A program made the position numbers and the translations under genes. A stretch of DNA of 55,032 nucleotides from a virus, in IMG/VR virus record IMGVR_UViG_3300045020_000011, positions 1 to 55,032 of that record. The stretch is one strand, 5' to 3'. This document shows positions 8,166 to 17,099 of this stretch, one piece after another. The notes beneath the pieces were generated by a model that searched no databases, was not told the DNA's origin, and was given only the letters and a program-made list of their open reading frames with translations. Each line of letters starts with the position of its first letter. The first letter of the stretch is position 1.

Positions 8166-11100
8166 ATGGCAGCTATTGACTTCGGAAATAACAGCGGCGC
8201 TCCCGATCAAGGGGGCGCTGTTTCATCTAGTGCCCTGCTTGCGCAGGATGCACTCCTTCAAGCTAAACATCCTAGCTGGCCTACTGGTGGTACGGCTGCT
8301 CAACTCGGTCAGGAGACGAGTGGATACGACAATAGTGCTGTCTCTCCCAAGGGCGCACAAGGTATTGCCCAGGTAATGCCCGATACCCTCAAATCGATTG
8401 AGGCACAGACTGGTCGTAAGTTGGACCCAAACAATGTCAATGACCAACTGTTCATTCATCGGTACATAATGGATCAGAATTTAGCCCGGTACAATGGTGA
8501 CCCGTCGGCATCTGTCGCTGCGTACAACAGCGGTACTGATCCTAGCAAATGGAACAATCCGGAGACAAACAACTATACCCGGACTTTCGATGCGAAGACC
8601 GGAATTGATGTTGATAGTCCCTACATGATGAACGCCGCTGTTCAACCGACTACCCCCCAACAGGCCCAACCGGCACAAAATAGTCAACAACCGGCTATAG
8701 ACTTTGGCCCGACAAATAGTGCTCCCCCCTCCAACGTAGATTTTGGAGATAAACCAGTCGATAATTCCCTGTGGGAAAATCTGAAGGGCTTGGGTATGCA
8801 AGCAGCCAACATCGTTGGTGGTGGTCTGGAGTCCATTCCAATTGCTGCCCATGCAGCCTATGAAGGACTTAGGCAAGGTAGCCTTGGTGCAGTGGCTCAG
8901 ACAGGTGCCCAAGATTTCAGTAAGTACAGCCCTGAATCTGGCCTCAATGCATTGGGTGTAAATACAGACGCCTTGCACAACACGGCTGGTTATCAGCTAC
9001 CTGCTCAGGCAATGAACTTCGCATTTGATACTGTCCCTGGTGTACTCGGGGAGGGATTGGCACGTACTGGTGAACTGGAGGCTGGTATGTCTCCAAGTCA
9101 GTTCACTCCAGAAGCAGCACAGCAAGGTAAGAACATTGTCCAGGCTGGTATGATCCTCAGTCCTCTAGCTGAGATTCCGCATGCGTTTGGTGCTCTGACT
9201 CATGGTGGTCCTAGCGAAGCTGAACTGGCAGCACAGAAGTTCGCTAACCATGACAATGAGCCTACTGGTATGCCTCCGGCTACTACTCCTGGTCAGATGC
9301 CGTGGGAAATGGGTCCTCAGCCGGAAGGTGGTGGTCCCCTGCAAGGCCAGCCTAACGCTGGTCCGGAGCGTCCCCCGATTGCAATGAACAGCCAGGGTAT
9401 TGGTATTGATCCCTTGCAACCGGTGACGGCAGAAATGAACGGGGCTGAACAAGCACGTAACCGTATGGGTCCGAATGAGGGTCCGCAGTTGCCAGAAGGT
9501 GTCGACCCAATGGCAGCTAAGGTTGCGGACTTCAACACGGCTGTACAGAGTGGACACATGTTCTCTCAAGGTGATTTGTTCAACGATCTGGATCAACGTC
9601 AGGTCGATCAATATGGTACGAGACAATACGATGATGAGGAATTAAAGACCCCGCCTCGTCCTTTGAACCGTGATGAATTCGATCAGACACTAGAGAATCT
9701 AGCTAGCCAAGTAGACGATCAAGGTCGCCCTAAGACTGGCTTCGAGCTACCTGAACCTGATGACCGGGATGCAGCATATGACAAGTACCTAGAAACGGTA
9801 ACTGACAAACAAGGAGGTCTATTAGACCGTCCTACCATTGCTGACAACTTCGCTAAGGCTATCGATGAATCTATTGTAGCTGAACGTGTAGCTAACCATC
9901 CGGCAGTCAAGGCTGCACAGAATGAAGTGAATCGTCTGCAAGATCAGATTGCAGCTACCCAGGGCTTTGACAAGCAGGCTCCGCTGCAACAAGCACTTCA
10001 AACAGCTAAGGATACCCTGGCTAAAGCTACGGCTAACGTTACCAAGTTCTTCAAGGATAGCTTCCCGAAGACCCAATCAGAAGATGGTATCACGTACCTC
10101 CATGCCGGGCTGCGCCCGCCTGACTGGCTCCTGAACGGTATCGGCAATATGCTGAAAGCGTTCCACGGACTTGTATTCCGTCAAGCAGCTAAGCTGATCC
10201 GTAAGCCTACCAATCTGGATTCTTTTGCTAAGATTGTACGCTCTGGTATTGCTGATCGTATCAACCGTGAAGTTAATCGTAACTGGGAAACAGAAAAGAA
10301 CGGGAATGCGGTTGACCACATTCAGAGTGGTCCTCTGGGAAAGTTCGACGCTATTAAAGAGTGGATTCCTGATGACCGTCCGTATGAAGAGTTGAAGCAG
10401 GACTTCATGGGTGCACCTGATATGGATAGCAACATGCTAACCAAGAACATGGGTGCTCAGGGTGGTCTGTGGGCGTCAGCGATCAGCAAGAACCCGATGG
10501 TTAAGTATGCGTACACCAAGATCAACGGTGCTCAGAAGGCTATTGACCTGCAAACCAAGATGCTTCTTACCGATAAGAAGACTGGTCTGCAAGCCAAGAT
10601 GCGTGCACTGACTGCTGCTGAGAAGGGTGAGATTTATGCACACATGGACTTGAACGAAGGGAAGCGGGCTTTCACGGATGCTGAACTCCAGCGTGCTGGA
10701 TTCAATGATCGACAGATTGATTACTACCGTACTCATCAAGAAGTAATGGGTAAGATACTTGATCAAGTCAATGATGCACGGTCGAAGATTGGTCTCGATC
10801 CGATTGATCCTCGTATCGCCTATATGTCTAGCCGGTTCGTTGGTGACTTCCGTTCACTGGTATACCAGAAAGGTACGGGACACATTGTGGGTTTCATCGG
10901 TCATAACTACCGGCCCGCACTACGTGCGATCATTCGCCATATTGACGAACAGAACCCTGGTAAGTATGACTTCGAGAAGCCTACACTGAACAAGCCTGAC
11001 ATGCAGCACCCGATGAATATGTTCCAAGGGTACATGAATGCTCTGGACATGCTCAGCAAGACGGACTCTGATGTTAAAGCTATTGTGGATTCGTACAGGA

Positions 11101-12968
11101 GCTATCTGACCAGCGATGCGGCCAAGATGCTTGGTGCATTGAAGCACGCGAAGGAGAAGGAAGGAATCTTTGGTGCGGAAGGGAAAAAGGCTTGGGAGAA
11201 CCAGAAGCAGAACGCTGACCAGGGGATGAAGTCCCAACTTAGCTACGCTGAGAATATGATCAAGTGGTCAAACATGCAAGATGCGGCTACTCAACTCAAG
11301 CAGATGTTGAGTGATCCTGATCTGCAAGACAAGCCCAATGCTAAGTCGTACGTCACTGACTACCTGAACAACGCTCTTGGTCATACTCGCTCAGCAATGC
11401 GCGATGCTATGAATGGGTTATTGAATGGGGTAGCTAATATAGCGGGGGTAGGTCCCAGCGTATTCCGTGGAATGAACAACTTCCAGAAGAGTGCTCTGCT
11501 TCAAATGTGGCTTGGCTTCTTCCGTATCCCCCATGCTATGCTAACGCTTACTCAGTTCTTCCAGAGTAACCCAGCGTTTGCACGGATGGTTAATGCACGT
11601 GGTATTGATGACGTTCACTTCTGGTCCAGTACCCTCAAGGGAACCAGTACAGCTTTCAAGATGATGCAGGAAGCGTTGGGTAGGCAAACCAACATGTCTG
11701 ACCGTGAGCGGGCCATCAGTGACTACAACAAGAAGAACCAAGTGTTTGCAGTTAACTTGAAGGACCATCTGTCTGACATTAACAACGAAGGTCCGATCAG
11801 TAGATTCATGCCGGGAGGCAGGTTGTGGAATGCAATCACTGAGGCTAACATCACATACCCTGAACTAGCATTGCGTTCAGTAACGTTCAGCACTTGGGCG
11901 CATGCCCTGGCTGACTCTGGTATGCCACTGAAGGAAGCACTTGGTACTGCGGAGAACTTCACACGTGGTGCCCTGGTGGACTACCGTCCTATCGAGCGTC
12001 CGTTGATCTTTGGTAAGATGGGATTCATGGGAGATATTGCATCTACCCTGACTCGCTTCAAAGCTAACCAGCTTAGCCAGCATGTGTACTTCGGTAAGAA
12101 CGCAATCAAGCAAGGAGACATTACGCCTCTGGCTACACTGCTTGGTACGTCGATTGCCTTTGCTGGTGCCAGCGGATTGCTTGGATTTGCTGAGGCTAAT
12201 GAACTCTATCGTGAGTACTCGAAGTGGATTGCTGGTAAGCCGGATACGTTGAAAGCAGTGTTCCTTCGTAACCTACCGGATTGGGCGAACTATGGACTGT
12301 TCAGCCAGCTTGGTATCAACATGCAAGGTAGCTACTCGAATGCGGATACCATCCCATCTGATCCATTGGCAGCTATGTTCCCGACGGGTTCTACCCTGAC
12401 TGATATGGCTAAGTCAGTTGGTGAGTTGGCTCTGCATCACGACAAGGCTACGGCTAAACAGGTTCTATACAACTTCTCACCCACGTCGTTGAAGGGTGTT
12501 GAAGAGAACTATATGTTCAGCCAACCTTCTGGTACGAATGGTAACGTTGAGTTCCACCGTCCTGGTACTGATGAGCTTCAATCAATCCGTAATCCTACGC
12601 AGCAGATGCAACGGAACTTCGCATTCCATCCGTTCCAAGAAGCACGGAACTACGATGTGGCGAATCAGTCGAGAACCATTGAAGGTGACTACTCTGATCT
12701 GCGTGATCTGGATATGAAGCGGTTGACTGACATTATGCAATCACGTCAGCCTACTCAAGCAGAACTCCAATCGTTCAATCAGAGTTACTTTGGTCAACAC
12801 CGGGGTACACCACAGACAATGGAAAATGATATCATGAAGTTCCGTGAAGCTCAGAAGCTGACTCAAGTACAACGAGCTTATGGCGTGTTGAATGCTAATC
12901 CGGGATTACAGGACCTGTATCGTCGTCAAGACCTACAGAATATGAAACTAAAGGATGATAACAAATGA
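8166..12968 (+). CDS. Large internal virion protein with N-terminal lytic transglycosylase
   Basis: The product has 1600 residues. The N-terminal domain (about 25-125) is a soluble-lytic-transglycosylase fold: the likely catalytic Glu is E50 in LGQETSGYD, followed by GIAQVMP (66-72) and the AAYNSG motif (118-123). It probably cleaves peptidoglycan when ejected into the cell envelope, like T7 gp16. Residues about 140-620 are Pro/Gln-rich linkers. The remaining ~1000 residues are helical, with hydrophobic stretches near 1355-1375. The ribosome-binding site is AAGGT. The stop overlaps the endolysin start (ATGA). Confidence 0.82.
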   Translation: MAAIDFGNNSGAPDQGGAVSSSALLAQDALLQAKHPSWPTGGTAAQLGQETSGYDNSAVSPKGAQGIAQVMPDTLKSIEAQTGRKLDPNNVNDQLFIHRYIMDQNLARYNGDPSASVAAYNSGTDPSKWNNPETNNYTRTFDAKTGIDVDSPYMMNAAVQPTTPQQAQPAQNSQQPAIDFGPTNSAPPSNVDFGDKPVDNSLWENLKGLGMQAANIVGGGLESIPIAAHAAYEGLRQGSLGAVAQTGAQDFSKYSPESGLNALGVNTDALHNTAGYQLPAQAMNFAFDTVPGVLGEGLARTGELEAGMSPSQFTPEAAQQGKNIVQAGMILSPLAEIPHAFGALTHGGPSEAELAAQKFANHDNEPTGMPPATTPGQMPWEMGPQPEGGGPLQGQPNAGPERPPIAMNSQGIGIDPLQPVTAEMNGAEQARNRMGPNEGPQLPEGVDPMAAKVADFNTAVQSGHMFSQGDLFNDLDQRQVDQYGTRQYDDEELKTPPRPLNRDEFDQTLENLASQVDDQGRPKTGFELPEPDDRDAAYDKYLETVTDKQGGLLDRPTIADNFAKAIDESIVAERVANHPAVKAAQNEVNRLQDQIAATQGFDKQAPLQQALQTAKDTLAKATANVTKFFKDSFPKTQSEDGITYLHAGLRPPDWLLNGIGNMLKAFHGLVFRQAAKLIRKPTNLDSFAKIVRSGIADRINREVNRNWETEKNGNAVDHIQSGPLGKFDAIKEWIPDDRPYEELKQDFMGAPDMDSNMLTKNMGAQGGLWASAISKNPMVKYAYTKINGAQKAIDLQTKMLLTDKKTGLQAKMRALTAAEKGEIYAHMDLNEGKRAFTDAELQRAGFNDRQIDYYRTHQEVMGKILDQVNDARSKIGLDPIDPRIAYMSSRFVGDFRSLVYQKGTGHIVGFIGHNYRPALRAIIRHIDEQNPGKYDFEKPTLNKPDMQHPMNMFQGYMNALDMLSKTDSDVKAIVDSYRSYLTSDAAKMLGALKHAKEKEGIFGAEGKKAWENQKQNADQGMKSQLSYAENMIKWSNMQDAATQLKQMLSDPDLQDKPNAKSYVTDYLNNALGHTRSAMRDAMNGLLNGVANIAGVGPSVFRGMNNFQKSALLQMWLGFFRIPHAMLTLTQFFQSNPAFARMVNARGIDDVHFWSSTLKGTSTAFKMMQEALGRQTNMSDRERAISDYNKKNQVFAVNLKDHLSDINNEGPISRFMPGGRLWNAITEANITYPELALRSVTFSTWAHALADSGMPLKEALGTAENFTRGALVDYRPIERPLIFGKMGFMGDIASTLTRFKANQLSQHVYFGKNAIKQGDITPLATLLGTSIAFAGASGLLGFAEANELYREYSKWIAGKPDTLKAVFLRNLPDWANYGLFSQLGINMQGSYSNADTIPSDPLAAMFPTGSTLTDMAKSVGELALHHDKATAKQVLYNFSPTSLKGVEENYMFSQPSGTNGNVEFHRPGTDELQSIRNPTQQMQRNFAFHPFQEARNYDVANQSRTIEGDYSDLRDLDMKRLTDIMQSRQPTQAELQSFNQSYFGQHRGTPQTMENDIMKFREAQKLTQVQRAYGVLNANPGLQDLYRRQDLQNMKLKDDNK

Positions 12969-13537
12969 ATCAGTCGATGACTTACTCTAACAATGGGTTA
13001 GCACTGACCCAGCACTTCGAGGGGTGTGTTCTTGAGTCGTATCAAGATATCACTGGAGTGTGGACGATTGGTTATGGACATACATCAGGCGTAACCCCTG
13101 GGATGACCTGTACCCAAGAACAAGCTACGCAGTGGTTGAGTGAAGATGTACAAGGTGCCGTGTATGCAGTCAATACGATGGTTACTGTACCTCTGAATCA
13201 GAACCAGTTCGATGCTCTTGTGGACTTCACCTTTAATCTGGGGAGTGGTAATCTCAAGTCCTCTACTCTGTTACGGTTACTGAATGCTGGTAACTACGAT
13301 GGAGCAGCAGCGCAGTTCCCCTTGTGGAATCATGCTGGTGGTGTGGTAGTTCCTGGACTCACTACTCGTCGGGATGCTGAAATGAAACTGTTCAATACCC
13401 CGATGGATGCAACAGTTACTACTCCAGTTACTACGACACCTACTGTCAGTACTGATCCTTTAGAGAGTATTGAGAAGGTGGTCGAAGACCTGGAAGCAGC
13501 CATCAAACAGCTACAAGATAAGTTCAGTAGCACATAA
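12965..13537 (+). CDS. Endolysin, T4-type lysozyme (GH24)
   Basis: The product has 190 residues. The GH24 catalytic arrangement E-8-D-5-T is exact: E19, D28 and T34, in FEGCVLESYQDITGVWTIGYGHT. The conserved NQFDALVDFTFNLGSGN (about 79-95) and TTRRDAEMKLF motifs follow. The enzyme hydrolyses the MurNAc-GlcNAc bond. There is no signal peptide, so it needs the holin. After residue 145 there is a Thr/Pro-rich linker and a 25-residue amphipathic helix (ESIEKVVEDLEAAIKQLQDK), an extension not typical of the short lambdoid enzymes, which may mediate oligomerisation. It is the last gene of the rightward arm. Confidence 0.93.
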   Translation: MNQSMTYSNNGLALTQHFEGCVLESYQDITGVWTIGYGHTSGVTPGMTCTQEQATQWLSEDVQGAVYAVNTMVTVPLNQNQFDALVDFTFNLGSGNLKSSTLLRLLNAGNYDGAAAQFPLWNHAGGVVVPGLTTRRDAEMKLFNTPMDATVTTPVTTTPTVSTDPLESIEKVVEDLEAAIKQLQDKFSST

Positions 13538-13541
13538 CAAA

Positions 13542-13563
13542 AAAGGCCCCATATGGGGCCTTT
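13542..13563. terminator. Bidirectional rho-independent terminator
   Basis: This is a perfect inverted repeat (AAAGGCCCC, a two-base AT loop region, GGGGCCTTT) flanked by A-rich sequence on the left and T-rich sequence on the right. It therefore terminates in both directions. It separates the convergent endolysin gene and the leftward operon. Confidence 0.92.
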
Positions 13564-13567
13564 CTCT

Positions 13568-13732
13568 TTAGTACCACTCATCATCCTCGTCATCAGTACC
13601 ATCATCCCATACATCACGGAACCACGTTACTCGGACGAATCCAAGATCAGCATTGATTACGAACCCAACCTCTGGGATATCTGCGTACTCAAGTCCAATA
13701 CTCAAACCATTAATTTGCTGAAATCTAAACAT
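13568..13732 (-). CDS. Small acidic protein (54 aa) coupled to the reductase gene
   Basis: This 54-codon reading frame on the minus strand starts at the ATG 13732-13730, which overlaps the reductase stop (ATG inside TGATG), and ends at TAA 13568-13570 just before the terminator. The protein starts MFRFQQINGLSIGLEY and ends in a very acidic tail (DDGTDDEDDEWY). I recognise no family. Translational coupling and its snug fit between stop codon and terminator favour a real gene over the opposite-strand frame covering the same bases. Confidence 0.72.
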   Translation of the reverse strand: MFRFQQINGLSIGLEYADIPEVGFVINADLGFVRVTWFRDVWDDGTDDEDDEWY

Positions 13733-15606
13733 CAAAGTATCTCACAGCTACCGGCGGAGCAAGCATACTCCTGGCTACCATTAGTTGTATCCTCTGCCAG
13801 TTCATAACTGTCGAACTCATTCCAATTGATGCGTGGAAAAGCCACAGCCAACCTATCATATTCATCTTTAGTTATATCCTGGTATGGTGCCTGTTGGTAA
13901 ACGTGCTCACTATGCGGAAGGAATGACACCCCTCCAATCTCATCCATATGCTTGTACACCCAAGCACCTACATCGAACCATTCGGACTCTCTAACATACA
14001 CAGTAATGCTAGGATTATGCTCGCACCAATGACGCTTAAAAAGCAGGTAATGCTCAAGCTGTTGAACAGCAGTCCGATCCCCGCGCAACACGGAACCGCT
14101 AGGAGCAGCAATGGGGAACGAGAAGACAAGGTTTGAGCCATTCGTAACATCCACTTCACACGGAACTCCCTTCTCTTTCAGGAACGTAGCCAGCGGGTCT
14201 TTAACATCGGCTCGAACAGTTCGGATATAAAATGAATTATGTCGAGGGTGAATCCCACTAGCAGAATCCACCAACTGACTGACAGTACCGGAAGGCTTAA
14301 CAGTAGTGATAGCAGCAGACTGAGCAATACCAAGTTTTTCAGCCCACTCTTTATTCGTGTTAATCGACTCATCTTTCAGAGACCGTAGTATAGTTTCCAG
14401 AGAATCGGAGGCATGATTAAGAAGGTGATTGTCCATAATACCAGTAAGACTGACACCCAGAAGTCTTTCCTCTTCAGCATTTATTTTCCACTGTTTACGG
14501 ATGTATCGGAAGTCCGTAAGAGTCGATTGAAAAGTTCCGAGGATACTTGCGATTCTAACTTTTCGTTTAAGGTCATCAACGCTGTCTGTACTTCGGACAA
14601 CAACTTCGGTAAGGTTGCAGAAACCAAAGGGTCGCAGGATGATTTCCCCACAAGGGTTTGTCCCAAACTCCCAACCCGCATCTCGGCGTCCTGTAGACTC
14701 TGCTTGACGTTTTGCAGAGACCCGATTAAAAATACCACGTTCTCCAGACTTAGATTCATAGAGTGCCGTCCATTCCTTTAGGAAGATTCCCACATCTGGA
14801 GTCTCCGTGTAGCTAACCGAATTATTAGCAAGAGCACGTTGACCGCTGGCTTCCCACCAAGCCCCATTCTTTGCATTACGCATGCGCTCGTCTGTAAGAT
14901 TAGACAGACTAATGAGAGCACTGCGTCGCACACCCCCAACCACGACAATTTGAGCAATCTTGCAAACAAGGTCATGACATTCCAGTGAGTTTAACTTTCT
15001 CCCAGCAGCCTGCCGGAAGAGGGCGGTAGTAAATCGGAAAAGGTCGGCCAGAGGATCAGGTCCCGAAGCGCGTCCACCAAACGTTCTGAGTCGTGCACCG
15101 GCAGGGCGAATTCGAGATAGATCCCATCGTGGCGCTTGACCTGTATATAGTAGTGCGAGCAGTTGTCTAAAGCCTGATGCCCAGCCTTGCTTACTGTCAG
15201 CCACAACAATGGTTGTTTCACTGTCATATATCTTCTCGGGAATCTCCGGTAGCTTATTGATGAACTGACGTTCAACTGAGAACCCAACGCCAGTGCCACA
15301 CATCAGTACAAACATCAACTCATCGAAACAACGAACGTCTTGAATCGGTAGGTAACTACAGTTGTATCCAGCGACGTTATCTCGTTCCAGAGCCGTACCA
15401 GCGGTCATCAAAGCCCGCATGGATGGCATTACTTCTAGGTTATGAATGGCACGATAGATATCGTCATATGGAAATGTATCAGGATAGCGAGTAAGCCAGA
15501 AATCACAATAACGAGCAACAGTCTCATCCCACGTCTCCCGTCGTCCCTTGTCATCTAACCAACGTGCGTACCGACTTTTATATACGTAGAACTGGAGATC
15601 ATTCAT
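13732..15606 (-). CDS. nrdJ: Adenosylcobalamin-dependent (class II) ribonucleotide reductase
   Basis: The product has 624 residues, of the monomeric RTPR type that reduces ribonucleoside triphosphates using coenzyme B12. Visible active-site residues are N317, C319 and E321 (NPCGE), the redox pair C83 (YNCSYL) and C330 (FGFCNL), and the C-terminal shuttle cysteines C616 and C621 (CSAGSC). It is shorter than the 739-residue Lactobacillus enzyme. It supplies deoxynucleotides for phage replication, and its activity depends on the host having or importing B12. It overlaps small genes at both ends. Confidence 0.93.
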   Translation of the reverse strand: MNDLQFYVYKSRYARWLDDKGRRETWDETVARYCDFWLTRYPDTFPYDDIYRAIHNLEVMPSMRALMTAGTALERDNVAGYNCSYLPIQDVRCFDELMFVLMCGTGVGFSVERQFINKLPEIPEKIYDSETTIVVADSKQGWASGFRQLLALLYTGQAPRWDLSRIRPAGARLRTFGGRASGPDPLADLFRFTTALFRQAAGRKLNSLECHDLVCKIAQIVVVGGVRRSALISLSNLTDERMRNAKNGAWWEASGQRALANNSVSYTETPDVGIFLKEWTALYESKSGERGIFNRVSAKRQAESTGRRDAGWEFGTNPCGEIILRPFGFCNLTEVVVRSTDSVDDLKRKVRIASILGTFQSTLTDFRYIRKQWKINAEEERLLGVSLTGIMDNHLLNHASDSLETILRSLKDESINTNKEWAEKLGIAQSAAITTVKPSGTVSQLVDSASGIHPRHNSFYIRTVRADVKDPLATFLKEKGVPCEVDVTNGSNLVFSFPIAAPSGSVLRGDRTAVQQLEHYLLFKRHWCEHNPSITVYVRESEWFDVGAWVYKHMDEIGGVSFLPHSEHVYQQAPYQDITKDEYDRLAVAFPRINWNEFDSYELAEDTTNGSQEYACSAGSCEIL

Positions 15607-15772
15607 CGTTAATTAGTTTTCCCTTTTGTTCAATATAGTCTTCAAGAATCTTCTGAGTCTTTGCGTTACGATGATAATTACGATCCAGGTAGTCTTTGAT
15701 TAGTTCATCAGCTTCGCTTGCATTCGCTTCACTAGCTGCCTTACGCTTGGTACGGAATTCATTCTTCTTCAT
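15599..15772 (-). CDS. Small charged protein (57 aa)
   Basis: This frame runs from the ATG at 15772 to TGA 15599-15601 and overlaps the reductase start by eight bases and the upstream small gene by 14. The product begins MKKNEFRTKRKAASEAN and is highly charged with a helical ILEDYIEQKGK end. No family is recognised. The tight overlaps with both neighbours fill what would otherwise be a gap in a fully packed operon. Confidence 0.7.
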   Translation of the reverse strand: MKKNEFRTKRKAASEANASEADELIKDYLDRNYHRNAKTQKILEDYIEQKGKLINDE

Positions 15773-15941
15773 CTGGTTCGCTCAGATACTCAATCAATTG
15801 GTCATACTTATATTCGATCTGGTCCGAAAGAAACTCAACCAGTTCTTCGCTGGTAACATCCAGCAATTCGAGGATAGTTAGTTCGTCTAGCTGTGCAAGG
15901 CGCTCCTTTAGTTCCTCAAGAGTCTTATTAGTGATTAGCAT
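15759..15941 (-). CDS. Small acidic helical protein (60 aa)
   Basis: The product has 60 residues, rich in Leu and Glu (LEELKERLAQLDELTILELLD), and ends in PDEEE. It is probably an all-helical or coiled-coil protein. It overlaps the end of the DUF4406-like gene and the start of the next small gene. No function can be assigned. Confidence 0.7.
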   Translation of the reverse strand: MLITNKTLEELKERLAQLDELTILELLDVTSEELVEFLSDQIEYKYDQLIEYLSEPDEEE

Positions 15942-16218
15942 TCAACACCTTCATTCCAAGTTGGACTGCAATGTACCATTCCAAGCTAGCTCCTTTGGAC
16001 TTCCTCCAGCCCTCTAGCATATAGACGCCATCACAATCTACCAATTGTTTAATATCTGCCCGCATGCAGTCCAACCAGTCTGCAAGGATATCAGGATTGA
16101 TACGAGCAGGGTTAATTACCTCATGTCCCATCATTACTAGTTCGTCTTCGGCTTTGAAGAATGCCGGGAAGTTCAGATCGTCGTGGCCTGTCATGGGACC
16201 AGCGATATAGATTCTCAT
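15928..16218 (-). CDS. DUF4406-like nucleoside deoxyribosyltransferase-fold protein
   Basis: I use the ATG at 16218, which forms an ATGA overlap with the upstream stop; a longer frame begins with TTG. The 96-residue product starts with MRIYIAGPMTG and has NPARINP and a D-(C)DGVYMLEGWRKSKGASLE motif. These are hallmarks of the DUF4406/nucleoside 2-deoxyribosyltransferase-like Rossmann fold common in phages. It may act in nucleotide salvage or nucleobase exchange. It sits between the reductase and a nucleotide pyrophosphohydrolase. Confidence 0.82.
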   Translation of the reverse strand: MRIYIAGPMTGHDDLNFPAFFKAEDELVMMGHEVINPARINPDILADWLDCMRADIKQLVDCDGVYMLEGWRKSKGASLEWYIAVQLGMKVLNANH

Positions 16219-16595
16219 TCCTTGGGTTCCTTCCAAAGATCATCAAGGTCGGGGCGGCGCTTCATAAAATAAGACAGAAACATCCAGCAACAGCCAACAT
16301 GATCAATATGGGGTAGGCCAGATTCGCCATCAATATACTCACCTTTCTTGATAGCCCCAATATGGCGCTCCAGAGCAGCAACCAACCGACTGTACGTAAT
16401 ACCTCCCCGCCAGTTGTGGGCAGCGTACTTCTTGGCACCAAAGGCAAGTACGGCAGCCAGCCCTTCCAGTGCCCAAGGATCGAGTAAATCCATCCGAGGT
16501 TTGTCGCTATCATACTTTAGTCCAGCGGGCTTTTTTATCAAGTCCATCAATGGGTGCATTTCATATTCCCGCATCAGTTCTTGTGTCTTGTCCAT
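16215..16595 (-). CDS. dATP/dGTP diphosphohydrolase-like protein (MazG-related)
   Basis: I start at the ATG 16595, just after the preceding stop; a longer frame overlaps the neighbour without a better site. The 126-residue product carries KYDSDKPRMDLLDPWALEGLAAVLAFGAKKYAAHNWRGG, then AALERHIGAIKKGEYIDGESGLPHIDHV, the signature of the phage family PF18909 (dATP/dGTP diphosphohydrolase). Conserved Glu, His and Asp residues should bind metal. It hydrolyses purine dNTPs to dNMPs in related phages. No PurZ homologue is present here. Confidence 0.82.
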   Translation of the reverse strand: MDKTQELMREYEMHPLMDLIKKPAGLKYDSDKPRMDLLDPWALEGLAAVLAFGAKKYAAHNWRGGITYSRLVAALERHIGAIKKGEYIDGESGLPHIDHVGCCWMFLSYFMKRRPDLDDLWKEPKE

Positions 16596-16602
16596 TCTGT
16601 AT

Positions 16603-16803
16603 TTACTCGGAAAGGATAATAGATTGATCGGGGGAAGGTGGTTCAAGTCGTGCCAGACGATCATTTAAATCCAGGATAGCGGTTGCAAGGACATGGAATA
16701 CACTAGAGTTAGCGTGTTGCCAGTCGTTCAGTTGGCCTGACATTAGATTTGACTCAGCCCCCCTTACGAGCAGGGCGAGTTCTGCGTAGTCAATACGATC
16801 CAT
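16603..16803 (-). CDS. Small protein of unknown function (66 aa)
   Basis: The product has 66 residues and is mostly helical (DYAELALLVRGAESNLMSGQ... VLATAILDLNDRLARLE) with a Pro-rich end. It overlaps the upstream small gene by 14 bases and stops eight bases before the phosphohydrolase start. No family is recognised. Confidence 0.68.
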   Translation of the reverse strand: MDRIDYAELALLVRGAESNLMSGQLNDWQHANSSVFHVLATAILDLNDRLARLEPPSPDQSIILSE

Positions 16804-16966
16804 TTATGATGTTCCATTTAAGAAATTCGAGAACTCCGATTACCGTACCCATAGGTACAGACTCATATCTATCTGAGTTAATGACTTCATAGAGTTCATC
16901 TTGCAGCTTACTGATAATTGGATTCCCTCTATGAAGGTCAATAACCTCAGCCGTCGGCTCGCTCAT
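16790..16966 (-). CDS. Small protein of unknown function (58 aa)
   Basis: An in-frame ATG at 16972 lies only two bases after the AAGGA site, whereas the ATG at 16966 has a spacing of about eight, so I chose the latter (MSEPTAEVIDLHRG). The short protein has a helical centre (ISKLQDELYEVINS). It overlaps both neighbours. No family is recognised. Confidence 0.66.
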   Translation of the reverse strand: MSEPTAEVIDLHRGNPIISKLQDELYEVINSDRYESVPMGTVIGVLEFLKWNIINGSY

Positions 16967-17099
16967 CTTCATATTCCTTTATAGCCCGCACAGCATCGAA
17001 GATCATCTGCGCTGCATACTCGAACATATATTCATATTCAGGAGCTTCGTAGATGGAGTTAATGGCTAAGGCAAGCTTGTACTCTCGTTCACTTACCAT
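16947..17099 (-). CDS. Small protein (50 aa), below usual gene-finder size
   Basis: A 50-codon frame runs from the ATG at 17099, which overlaps the phosphoesterase stop, to a TGA at 16947, 20 bases into the next small gene. The product is rich in Tyr and Glu (EAPEYEYMFEYAAQMIFDAV) and looks like a single helical unit. It fills the only gap in the packed operon. No homologue is recognised. Confidence 0.66.
   Translation of the reverse strand: MVSEREYKLALAINSIYEAPEYEYMFEYAAQMIFDAVRAIKEYEDERADG

Noticed and set aside
13553-13807. Rightward open frame of 84 codons after the endolysin
   Set aside because: It starts inside the terminator stem and runs opposite to the reductase end and the coupled 54-codon gene; composition is not protein-like.
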